From contig NC_135559.1 of the NCBI RefSeq assembly GCF_964340395.1, forward strand, positions 982,501 to 1,017,500: a DNA stretch of 35,000 bases, given 5' to 3'. The notes under the pieces were generated by a model, which did no database searches, was not told the origin of the DNA, and worked only from the letters and a program-made list of their open reading frames with translations. How positions within the stretch are numbered: the stretch's first letter is position 1; every line of letters begins with the position of its first letter. Below are positions 1-9,300 of this stretch, in pieces. This stretch comes from Glandiceps talaboti (taxonomy: Eukaryota > Hemichordata > Enteropneusta > Spengelidae). A program made the position numbers and the translations under genes.

Positions 1-873
1 GCGCACACTTTGATTGAATTTCTTTGTGGGAAACCTTTCTAAAGGTCATTGATTGTAGACTTATACCTCGCACGAGTTTACAGGAGTGTATTGTATAATT
101 GATTATAGAGAACTCTAGCCTCATCTTTACAATAGTACATTGATATAAAACACCTACTTGTGTATTTTCAAGGTGACACATTCTTGTCTGCATATTTCGA
201 TTATTTTTGTTTCAAAATTAATTTTACTTTCAGCAAATCCTGTTTGTATTGAACATTTTAATCACAAATTTGATAAAGCACGGAATCAATAACATATATT
301 AGTTTAAAATAGTATTTCTCAGACATGTCTTAGACATAGATGCAACAACTGTAGCGTGATGGGGTTTTCGCTTTTTAATTTTTGTGCTTTTCATTCTTCC
401 GGGGATTGTAATCAAAACTAATGTTATCGCAAACCCACGAACAATAAAAAAAAAACTCAAAAAAACCCCAATGCATCAGTTATTGTAACTAGTCTCAAAC
501 TGTACAACTGTCACTTCAATCAATAGATTACAATAACTACACCTTGTTTACATCTTAGCTAAAAAGAATTCGAGGGTTTTTCGAAAATCGAAAATGCAAC
601 TATAACACCACAGTCAGGGTCAAATTGGAGTCGACTTGACAATCATACGATGTGACTGTACACCCACACACCACTTTCAGAATATTGGTCAATGATCAGT
701 GTCTCTATCTTGCTGATAAATTTCGTAGATTTTCAAATGCTAAATGGAGAGAGAACATTTTGTCAGACAAAATGCTACCGATTTAGGGTGGATTTCTAAA
801 ACCGTTCCACACTTGGCATATGCACCAGAACTACACTGATTATTAACGAAAAGATGTAGAATGTCTAATTAGT
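1..873. other. AT-rich DNA, nothing recognised
   Basis: No reading frame of useful length, RNA gene or recognisable repeat was seen on either strand. Short homopolymer A runs occur near 446-462. Confidence 0.5.
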
Positions 874-1060
874 AAAGACTGTAGCTATCAATCACACTTA
901 CAGAAGGGGTGATAGTGATAACTCAGTGGTCAATGGAATGATGTAAGACTGTAGCTATCAATTACACTTACAGAGGGGGTGATAGTGATAACTCAGTGGT
1001 CAATGGAATGGTCTAAGACTGTAGCTATCAATCACGCTTACAAAGGGGGTGATAACTCAG
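874..1060. repeat. 70-bp tandem repeat, about 2.7 copies
   Basis: The string GTAGCTATCA recurs at 881, 951 and 1021, an exact 70-bp period. Copies one and two are nearly identical (ending in GTGATAGTGATAACTCAGTGG and the following CAATGGAATG). Copy three lacks one GTGATA and breaks off after GATAACTCAG. The region shows no coding potential. The unit contains two GTGATA/GATAAC GATA-like cores, which may be chance. Confidence 0.9.
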
Positions 1061-1339
1061 ATCACGTAAGATTTCGAGGTTTTGAGTCGGTTTTAAATCT
1101 TGTGAACAAAAACAAAACATTCAGATGGTGACGTAATAATTTAGAGTACACAAGAATTAGATTTCACTCATCATTCTGTTCACGAAATCATGGAGAATCC
1201 ACACTAGATTACTATCTACAAACGCCCCACAACGTATAGGGCCCACGTCATGACTGTCCTCTATCATCAAAATCAAAAGCCGGAATGACAAAACTTATAG
1301 AAACACGTGTTTCACGAGTGCCAAATGGTTGAAATATAA

Positions 1340-1467
1340 ATTGGCCAATCACAGGCCTGTTGCACGCAATGACTACTAATATGTGTACACATCCTCAAAC
1401 CTGATTGGCCAATCGTGACCACAAACAGATGTTTTTGCTGTCCATTCAAAACTCCAGCTGTATTTAA
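1340..1467 (+). promoter_or_regulatory. possible promoter: two palindromic CCAAT boxes and a TATA-like element
   Basis: The perfect palindrome ATTGGCCAAT occurs at 1340-1349 and again at 1404-1413. Each contains a CCAAT box (the NF-Y type site) on both strands. A TATTTAA element follows at 1461-1467, about 48 bp downstream of the second box, a spacing compatible with a polymerase II core promoter or a solo LTR. No coding exon was found downstream. A CCCC-containing inverted repeat (AGACCCC ... GGGGTCT, about 1604-1634) and absent protein homology leave both interpretations open. This is inference from short motifs only. Confidence 0.25.
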
Positions 1468-2578
1468 CTATGTTGGGCCAAAACACATTTTCTTAATAAT
1501 AAGTTTGTAAACATTTGATTGATGTGAACTTGTAAGCTTGATAGTAATACAAACTCGTAAAACGAATTCGTTACTTCTTTTATCCAGCGCTTTGCTTAAG
1601 AAGACCCCCTCTTTTGCAAATATTAGCGGGGTCTAGATATCTTGCTACTGCGTATAGTTAGTCAAGTATAAGTAATTTCTTTTTCAAAATATTCAAAATG
1701 TTTAAAATATGATGAATTATCGATTTTTAATAAATACAAGATTTGAAAAATAGAAATAGCTATCTTTAATACACAAATAAAAGCTAAACAAATAAAAAAC
1801 ATAATTTGTATTTTACTTCTGCTACATCAATATCAGTGATTTAAAACAATATAACAATCATAAAATGCCAACAGTTCATAACACGATATCAACAACAGAA
1901 CTAACATTGGGGGCTATGTACATGTATCTGCAATCGTATTGTAGTGCCGGCTGTAATAGAAAACATTGATTCCTGCCGACGTAATCAATATTTGGAAAGT
2001 AGTAAGCCGCTGCAATGAAACCGTTTTCTTTCCGTTCTGTTGTTCAATCGTAAACGAATCGATCAATGATAAAATATTTTGCAACCATTTGAAAAGCTAT
2101 GTCACATGTAACACAGAAACGACGAAAACATCATGAAAATACTTTTAAAGGGTAAATATAAAATAAAGTTAATGTCTATAGGCACTGAAATGCAAAGGTA
2201 CTTAGATTTTATGGTAAGTTGGAAGCATCGTAAATATTGCTTAGTGTATAAGGGATAACATTTATACGAATTGAAAGGATCGTTATTCATCTTTACATAA
2301 AATATGTGACAAGAGGAAAAACTGAGAGAGAAATGAATCATTTTATAGTTGTATATCAGACTGAGTCGATGTTTTGTCAGATTTATTGGTTTACTTAACA
2401 AATGCAAGGTCATCGTGTGCAATCTATAACATAATATGGAAGAAGTGAAATGTTAACTATTTCGATAAGATGTATGAAATAATGGTAGGAAATGGATTCG
2501 TATTCAGAGTGTCTTTTCTATGAAAATACCATAGGTAAAATGAGCAATGGCGGATCAGAATAAAATACCTTATTGCGT
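1468..2578. other. AT-rich DNA, no supported gene
   Basis: One 106-codon frame on the - strand (2102-2422) is open, but its translation is low in complexity cues and matches no family I know. It is most likely chance openness in AT-rich DNA. A short inverted repeat at about 1604-1634 is the only other structure seen. Confidence 0.4.
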
Positions 2579-2608
2579 TCATGCCGTGCGGACTCGGCAT
2601 GATTTTTT
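2579..2608 (+). other. hairpin followed by T6
   Basis: TCATGCCG (2579-2586) and CGGCATGA (2595-2602) are perfect reverse complements around an 8-nt loop, and TTTTTT follows at once. The shape is that of an intrinsic terminator. In a eukaryote a T run would at most end a polymerase III transcript, and no polymerase III promoter boxes were seen upstream. The function is unknown. Confidence 0.35.
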
Positions 2609-3087
2609 AGACTGTAGAAAGTTTCCCGTATCAAACATGGTGCATAAACTAATATTTGTTTATGTAATGTCCAATTATATACGTGCTAGACAATTGCTAT
2701 TTTAATTAAGTTTAAACCAAATTGTACTTTAATATGTATGTTCAATACATGTTCTCTTTGTGATTGAGAAACAGATATATGTTTCCATGCAATTCGCAAA
2801 CACATTACTGAGGGTGCCCATTAACCTCCAGAACTAACTTCAACATCAGTCAAGATCATCTACACGTAACAAAAGATGGATAACAAAGACTATTGGAGGT
2901 TTTCAAACAATCCGTCAAGTCATACCAATGTAGGAAAGTATGCCATTCAACCCAATCTATAACGACATTATCACAGAAGGTGAACAGTTAATAACTGACA
3001 AGTACTTTCACACCTCAATTTGCATATATCGAAGCAAACCTTTTCACACCTCTGTTTACTCAACAACTCCAGCAAATTTGGATCATT
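2609..3087. other. no recognised feature
   Basis: AT-rich DNA. A + strand open frame beginning at 2940 only gains length by running into the downstream microsatellite and is not credible as a gene. Confidence 0.4.
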
Positions 3088-3331
3088 CTGACACACACAC
3101 ACACACACACTTACTGACTGTTAAGGACGCGCGAAGACAAGTCAGAACTTTTAAAATCCAGTTTTCGTTTGTGTGTTTATGTATGTATGTATGTATGTAT
3201 GTATGTATGTATGTATGTATGTATGTATGTATGGATGGATGGGTGGGTGGATGGATGGATGGATGGATGGATGGATGGATGTATGTATGTATGTATGTAT
3301 GTATGTATGTATGTATATATGTGTATGTATG

Positions 3332-3365
<34 letters not shown>

Positions 3366-3533
3366 TGTATGTATGTATGTATGTGTGTGTGCGCGTGCGT
3401 GTGTGTGTGTGTATGTCTGTCTGTCTGTATGTATGTATGTATGTATGTATGTATGTATGTATGTATGTATGTATGTGTATGTGTGTGTCAGACAGACATA
3501 AATGCAAACGGGCAAGCAGAAGGATACAATGAC

Positions 3534-3567
<34 letters not shown>
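3088..3567. repeat. compound microsatellite: CA, ATGT, GGAT, GT, GTCT and GACA blocks
   Basis: A short (CA)n tract at about 3091-3110 precedes a long (ATGT)n array from about 3176 to 3232. A (GGAT)n/(GGTG) variant block covers about 3232-3282. ATGT resumes to about 3381, then GTGT with GCGC interruptions to about 3410, GTCT, and ATGT again to about 3475. A (GACA)n tract follows at about 3535-3567. Every frame on both strands is open because the unit length is four and lacks stops, so the apparent MYVC- and HTYI-repeat proteins are artefacts. Confidence 0.97.
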
Positions 3568-3568
<1 letters not shown>

Positions 3569-4756
3569 CACTGGAAATGATTCTAGTTGTAGACGTATGT
3601 ATGGAATCTTTAATTATTGTTGAGACATTTAAAATTTGCTGAATGAAAGCACAAGTCGTTATTTGACATGACATAATTATAGATTTAATTTCTTGGTAGA
3701 TATTAGTGTATATCTACATAATCATCGATTTTAATGTCCTTGTTCATATCATTGAACAGAGAAAAGGTGTTTGAAATTATCAAAAGCCATTTCCATTGGA
3801 GGGGTTATTGAGTAATTACTTTTCTTACTTCATTTGCAATGTATAGGATTAGCTATTAACTAAAAGAAAATGAAACCAGTTTTAATTATGAACGGTATAC
3901 TTTGTATAGTGAACTTACCTGTGGCAGTTAACTTTAATCCTTACTATATTGACGTTGAGAAAAATTAGAAGGCATGTAATTTTGTAAATTATAGTTCATT
4001 TTACAAAAAATCTTCTCCAATTGCATGCTGGTAATTGATTCAGAAGCCCGTTCATTTTAAAACGGAACCATACTTGCATCAAGTTCCACATTGAAGGTAT
4101 AATACATGACATTCAATCCGTGGACAATCAAATTCATGCTGCAGGTTACTTAAAATACGATTGGGAAGAAGGTATACTTTACATCTGTCGCTGACATTCT
4201 AAAGAGGCAGAAGCTGAGTTTAGACTTGGATTTTTTAAACATAGATTTTCCTGACTATATCTAATATGCTTGTAGTATAATTCTACACAGCGAAGCATAC
4301 TTAACCATTACCAAATACCCTGTGTACGCCACATCTGCACTTGTATGTTAAGATAGAAAACTTTGAAGGATATGTGTGTAAATATGAAAGGTAACATGAT
4401 TAGTGTTCAAACGTGACACATAGAAATATAGTCGCCTTGGAAAGCAAGTCTTTGTAATTAACTTGAACATAAGAGAAAGACAATCCTAGTGTTCACAGAA
4501 GAATTGACCACATGTAAGGAATGGTGGCTGTAAGGTGCAAATAAATGTAACAGTACTCGATTCCTCGACTTAATGTTGGACACAGAAGTAAAAGTCTCCA
4601 TTGAATTTCCTATTTAGTCTGCCTCTTTATTAACCGACTTGATTCAATTGCATTTCATGTACAAATGTGTTACCATCTGTTGGCAATAATAGTCGCCGCG
4701 TTTGAGTAAGCAAAACGTCTTCAACAATATTGAAAATATATTGTGTCTGATATTCA
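3568..4756. other. AT-rich DNA, nothing recognised
   Basis: No long reading frame, RNA gene or clear repeat was seen in this 1.2 kb stretch on either strand. Confidence 0.45.
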
Positions 4757-4965
4757 AACATCTTATGAATTCTTAAAGAATCGTTCTCAAGTCTTATATT
4801 TAGACCGACAGCTTATGAAATCTTAAAGAAATGTTCTAAGATTTACATTTAGACAAACATCTTTTAAAAAATCAAGAATTTTTCTACAGATTTATATTTA
4901 GACAAACATCTTATGAATCATATAGAATCATTTTACAGATTTATATTTCGAAAAAACGACTTAAG
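4757..4965. repeat. degenerate 49-50-bp tandem repeat, about 4 copies
   Basis: Units begin CATCTTATGAA or close variants at 4759, 4809, 4858 and 4907, with a fifth start (CGACTTA) at 4957, giving spacings of 49-50 bp. Each carries a second block resembling CAGATTTATATTTAGACAAA. Divergence between copies is high, so the array is old. It has no coding potential. Confidence 0.8.
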
Positions 4966-5760
4966 GCTATTACGATTTTGAGCTGGAATAATATACAACG
5001 TATTGATTAAGAAAACTTGTAATTATTCGACATTGTGAAGGAACTGAATGTGAGACGACATAGGACACTATAAGATGCTTCCATAAAAAACTACATCATT
5101 ACATGAATCCAAGTATATAAACACGATTATCCGTAGACATCCGTCGACTACCTATGGAATTGATAACCAGGAATAAGTAATGTCAGGATAACGTTGTCCC
5201 AGACCTGGTTAACTTGATTCTTTTAAATAAACGGTACATCTTACAGATCGGAAGTTGACTTGTATAATTTCAAACATTTGAATACATAACATTTGGGAAA
5301 GAGCTGTCGCCCATTACAATAATTGTTTACTGATCCACCAGTTTAATTCTAGACACTAAAGGCATCACTGTTATGAGAATAAGGGAAACGAATTGATCTT
5401 TCTGGAACACAGTTTTCGGGTCATTTTTCATTCATAGGCAGAGACAATTACTTCAAGCTGTTTATACTTGCAATGCTATTACACGAATCATGGACGTTTT
5501 GGTTTCCTTTGTTGAAGATTTGCGTTCCATCGTCTGTAATTACTTTTTAAAATATTTATATATAATTTCATAGTAAGGATAAAGTCATATGTTGGTATTA
5601 AGTTACTAAATATCTTCGTATTTGTAGATATTACATTTGTCTGTCTCTTTCTTGATGTTGATGTTATATGTTTTATTAGGATTACATTATTTCACCAAGC
5701 AGCGATCTCCTTTTCTTTTCCTGATATTTTATTACAATTTTCTACTAATAATGAAAATAC
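4966..5760. other. AT-rich DNA, nothing recognised
   Basis: No supported coding region or repeat was seen between the 50-bp tandem repeat and the SINE at 5761. Confidence 0.4.
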
Positions 5761-6035
5761 TATTTTTTTTTTATTCATTTATTCAGCTTTGACATATAAA
5801 GTCAGGATGAGTCACACAGGTGACTAACACCTATAGAAAGTGACCCTCCTCAATGTTCAGTGTTAATGCAGGAGGAAACCGGAGTACCCGGGGAAAACCT
5901 GCGTTGTTCGATAGAGTCAAACTGAACGACACTCTTCTTACTTACAGCGTGGTAAATTTAATCGAACCCTGAATGGGGTTCGAACCCCGACCGCAGTGGT
6001 AAGAGGCAAGTGGTTTAACCACTCGGCCACCGACA
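5761..6035 (-). mobile_element. tRNA-derived SINE (Ser/Leu-like head), antisense to the + strand
   Basis: Read on the - strand, the element starts with TGTCGGTGGCCGAGTGGTTAA. This carries a polymerase III A box (TGGCCGAGTGG, complement of about 6015-6029). A B box with flanking stem, GGGGTTCGAACCCC (complement of 5975-5988), lies where tRNA spacing predicts, and the head is closest to the Ser/Leu class of tRNAs. A body follows that contains CCCCGGGTACTCCGG and GGTTTCCTCC, a block I have seen in dispersed invertebrate SINEs. The element ends in a GAATAAATGAATA-type tail with a run of A (the T run at 5762-5772 on +). No convincing target-site duplication was found. It is noncoding and would need LINE machinery in trans. 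Confidence 0.85.
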
Positions 6036-6727
6036 ACTATCCAGGCCTCGCAAAGTTTACCATTTTCCAAACGCACTGGATTACTATTCTGCAGTACTTA
6101 TATATCTATACATGTGTACAGGGATTATTTTAAGGATCTGTTTATGTATAGATTATAAAATGCGGAAGTACAATTATGTACAATGGGGTTGGATTACTTT
6201 GTGTAGTCTATGTATTTAGGAATGAGTGACAGACCATTAGAATACAGCACAATATATTAAACACAAAGGGTGGATTTTCTAAATATATATCCCATCAACA
6301 CACAATCCCTGTTGATTTTCGCTTTATAGCAAAGATGCCAGTATTAAGCCCCTCTAAATGGAGTTTGTTAGCTCCCCATGACATAACATACGCATCAACA
6401 TGCAGAGCATGTTTTAAAAAGCCAAATACAAGCTCAACAGCCCTAACAATGGTTTGTTTATGTAGCCTGCGTTTTTAGATGCCTAATGGCCTAAATGTGT
6501 GTAAAGAAGAAGGCACTTAACCCTTTTGAATGTAATGTGAATATAGTTGTTTTATTAATTTCTTATTTGAAATGAATGGTAATGGTGTTTGTATGTGTGG
6601 TGATCGATCACATGGAATCAGCTCACTGTGGCAGCGAACATATATATAGATGAAGGCCAATGTATTTATAGTTGATTAGGTTTTTGAGTTCACCATGTCA
6701 TAATGTATTATGTATGCTATCGTGTTA
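6036..6727. other. no recognised feature
   Basis: AT-rich sequence between the SINE and the LINE relic. Part of it may be decayed LINE sequence upstream of 6731, but I could not follow the reading frame further 5'. Confidence 0.35.
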
Positions 6728-7170
6728 ATGAAAAAGAACTCTAAATTTAGAAGAGCTTTAGCCTGTCTGAGGTTCTGATTGTGGATTGGTAGTGAAGGAA
6801 GGCAAGTCACTAGTTGTAGAACGTGTTTGTAAAACATGTATGTCAACCGAAGTGGAGGATGAGTTTCAGTTCGCTTCAGTATGTCCCTTGTTCCAAAATA
6901 AAGGGACCCTTTTTTACCAAGCTTGTCGTATAGGCAGTAAACATTTAAAAAGCTTGATTTCCTTATATAATAACTTGACAATGTTTGTATACAAAGAATC
7001 TAGATCACAACGACGGAATGTATTTAATATATCTCTGTATTCTGTAACTAATTGTGTTTCTTATTTGAGTAAAATACGATTTGAGCCTGTGGAATTCAAG
7101 AGCAATAACCTTTTTAGTATCACCAGATGGGATGGAAAGTCTTTACATAAAAGTGAAATGGTTATGTAAA
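6728..7170 (+). pseudogene. relic C-terminus of a non-LTR retrotransposon (LINE) reverse-transcriptase ORF, frameshifted
   Basis: The tail of an ORF2-type polyprotein is visible in two frames. Frame one (6731-6775) reads KNSKFRRALACLRF and then stops at TGA 6776. A shift of one base near 6773 continues as SDCGLVVKEGK and then ERVCKTC and VEDEFQFASVCPLF. This order (KFRRALARLR, hydrophobic-E-x-GR, C-x2-C, VEDExHF-x4-CP) is the conserved zinc-knuckle-like end of LINE reverse transcriptases. Here the expected His is Gln (EFQF), so the CCHC-type motif is broken. The remaining open frame runs to a stop at 7167-7169 and includes NNLTMFVYKESR, where intact elements usually have a Phe-x-Tyr-Lys segment. 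The apparent start at 6786 is a TTG, not a genuine initiator. The catalytic reverse-transcriptase domain and endonuclease are absent. It is a dead 5'-truncated insertion. Confidence 0.75.
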
Positions 7171-7270
7171 ATAGAAAATGTCAATTAAAAGCTTACGTAA
7201 ATTACGAACTAAGTATCGGGTTAGGAAAGATTTTAGTATATGTTTTATCTAACCCTGGTGTAATTTGGGT

Positions 7271-7500
7271 TTATTGCATTATTAACTTCATATGACATTT
7301 ATAGATATTCATTTCGTACAAACTGAATAATATTATGGGATACTCGGTGCTGTCATAGAAGCTAAGAATTATTCTATGTCTATAAATATCAATAAGATAA
7401 GTGTCAGGAATGATAGCGACATCAGCATTAGGCAACCATTTCTGTGAGTAATTGCCTCTTTCTCGCAGCTTAGCGACAACGTATGACAAAATGTCATTCC
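7271..7500 (-). repeat. left arm of a diverged inverted duplication
   Basis: The - strand reading of about 7390-7500 matches the + strand at about 7720-7840. The shared core CAGAAATGGTTGCCT is followed by A/G-ATGC. At protein level the - strand frame reads RERGNYSQKWLPNADV and the + strand arm reads SRKEGGFFQKWLPDAV. The frame here is open for 72 codons (7271-7489). I do not recognise the peptide. It could be one arm of a foldback or terminal-inverted-repeat transposon, or a decayed coding fragment duplicated head to head. Confidence 0.5.
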
Positions 7501-7699
7501 CTCGTATAAGGCATGTGAGAATAACATTTCTTATAATATCTCTGCGAGAATTAACAACCTGCTACCATCCTGCGAGATTCACTGTTATAATTCGGTTGTT
7601 TTTTTTATTTTAAGCCTGTTTTGTGAGAATTATAAATTGTCGTAGTAGCCTTGACGGAATAAAGTCACACTGGTTAACTGTTAGAATTTAGTCTTCTCG

Positions 7700-7915
7700 T
7701 CAATGAGAAAATAAAAATATCGCAGTTGAGTGCGAAAGATAGTGTCATTTTCGCGTAACTCATTTCTTCTCGTACGTTCACGCAAAGAAGGTGGTTTCTT
7801 CCAGAAATGGTTGCCTGATGCAGTAATGTATTCACTTCCTTATCTTTCAAATTCAGTACACTGTCAAGATAATATCATGTATAATGTGAGAAAAATCATT
7901 ATGTTGATTGGCTAG
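7700..7915 (+). repeat. right arm of the same inverted duplication
   Basis: This arm shares QKWLP with its partner at 7390-7500 in a 61-codon + strand frame (7730-7915). The first codon is GTG or ATG depending on the reading and no splice context was identified. About 220 bp of unrelated AT-rich DNA separates the arms. Similarity is strongest over roughly 45-50 bp around CAGAAATGG and fades on both sides. Confidence 0.5.
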
Positions 7916-8716
7916 CTACATGATTGATATAAATGAAGTGATCTAAAGTCGTAGAAGCTTGTTTTTTTTATATATTAAATATAAATATTGATTATTGCTA
8001 GGCTTTATTTTTTCCAAAAAAAACCTTTTCAAACTATTTATAAGGTTTTACTAAAATATGATTTATAGAATGAATGTAAGGTTAAGAATTTGTAAAACAC
8101 AGACTGAGATCGATTTATAGCCTGCATGATAACGTACAATTATGGTAATAAGTTACAATCTGCCTTGTATAATTGACGTTTTAACGACCGTCATTATATA
8201 GTGGGGAAAAGCAAAACCAATTACATCGCGGTTACAGCAGCTAACCCTATTTACCTTTATGATTGAGTACAACCATGTAAATAATACCTGCTAACGATTA
8301 ATATGTGTTCGTTTGTCGCCTGAAAACAAATGCCTACAAATACAAGTGTTTGGTTATATTGCTTAAGTCTCAAGTTAAATGCTTGGTGCTATTTCGAGTG
8401 CTATTGCGGATATTAAAACAATTTTATTTATTCCCAATTTGTAATTTTATAAAGTCGGCAGTTCGAGTTATTTTGTGTGGGATGATTAGTCGTCGTTTTA
8501 CTATATATATATTTATCGATTGTGAAATACATATTCAACAATGTCAAACACTTTACGTAGCGCCCATTGAGTAGGTGAACTTAAGAGAGAAGTCGAATGG
8601 TTATAAGATACTTTACCTAATTGCATGTTGTAATATTTCAATAATCGTGGTTCTTTCATATGAATATTTGATAACTTCTCAGGGTGTACTGCATACTATA
8701 TCAACATTATAATATG
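7916..8716. other. AT-rich DNA, no supported gene
   Basis: An 89-codon + strand frame at 8305-8574 has a hydrophobic, Cys/Leu-rich translation with no recognisable motif and no splice signals that I can tie to it. I treat it as chance. Confidence 0.35.
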
Positions 8717-9058
8717 TTAGTTTTTATATAGCGCTTTCCCAGTCTGTGCTCAAAGTGCTTTACAATTATTATCCCTGGCATGGATTTATATCGGCGCAAC
8801 GGCCCTTTATACTTCCCCAACTCCCTGTGAAGCATACAATCCATTGCAGCCTTTTATAAGCGCATAGGATTAAAGTATTCTCATTGCAACCTCTAGTCTA
8901 TCAGGTCCCCAATTATACAGCTGCGTTGACTGAGGCACAGTCGTGGTTCAAATCTTGCCCAAGGACTTTAGCCACTCAGAAACAAACGGCATCGATGGAG
9001 CTCGAACCTGCAGATTCCAAGCCTGCAACTCAAGCCATTCGCCCATCATGACTCCACA
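8717..9058 (-). mobile_element. tRNA-derived SINE of Meta-domain type, antisense to the + strand
   Basis: On the - strand the element begins GGAGTCATGATGGGCGAATGG, an A-box-like head (TGGGCGAATGG), followed by a B box GGTTCGAGCTCC (complement of about 8997-9008). Next come TGAGTGGCTAAAGTCC and CCTTGGGCAAGATTTGAACC with TGTGCCTCAGTC. This central block resembles the conserved domain shared by widespread animal SINE families (the Meta-domain superfamily), which I recognise from memory and have not aligned. The 3' end reads GTAAAGCACTTTGAGC then GGGAAAGCGCTATATAAA, a tail shared with LINE-mobilised repeats in many invertebrates. It is full length or nearly so at about 340 bp. Target-site duplications were not clear. 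Confidence 0.8.
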
Positions 9059-9230
9059 ATGAAATGTAAAACTGTGTGCTGTTAATTTACTAATAGTGCT
9101 CTAACCTCTCTCAGATATTGTTGTAAAGTTACAAGGTTACAATTAAGCAAAACAATTAGAGGGCAGTGTAAACATCGTCGCAAACCAAGACCGTTTTACG
9201 GTACCGTTCTTAACGAGCCCCTCCCTACTG

Positions 9231-9300
9231 GCCGTGGATATATATACTTTATTATCCAATACAATGGAAATTTGCCTTCGGCACCAGGCTACAATGACAA
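9231..9300 (-). mobile_element. possible retroelement 3' end
   Basis: On the - strand this reads GCCGAAGGCAAATTTCC and then ATTGGATAATAAAG. The GCCGAAG...AAATTT...GATAATAAAG arrangement with a terminal AATAAA-like signal recalls 3' ends of dispersed non-LTR elements. No reading frame or SINE head is attached, so this would be a severely truncated copy. Confidence 0.35.

Noticed and set aside
2940-3674. ORFs of 110-227 codons on both strands over the ATGT block
   Set aside because: They are open only because the tetranucleotide unit lacks stop codons in all frames; translations are MYVC or HTYI repeats.
6000-6035. Functional tRNA gene at the SINE head
   Set aside because: A and B boxes are intact but acceptor-stem pairing is not convincing and a SINE body with A-rich tail follows directly.
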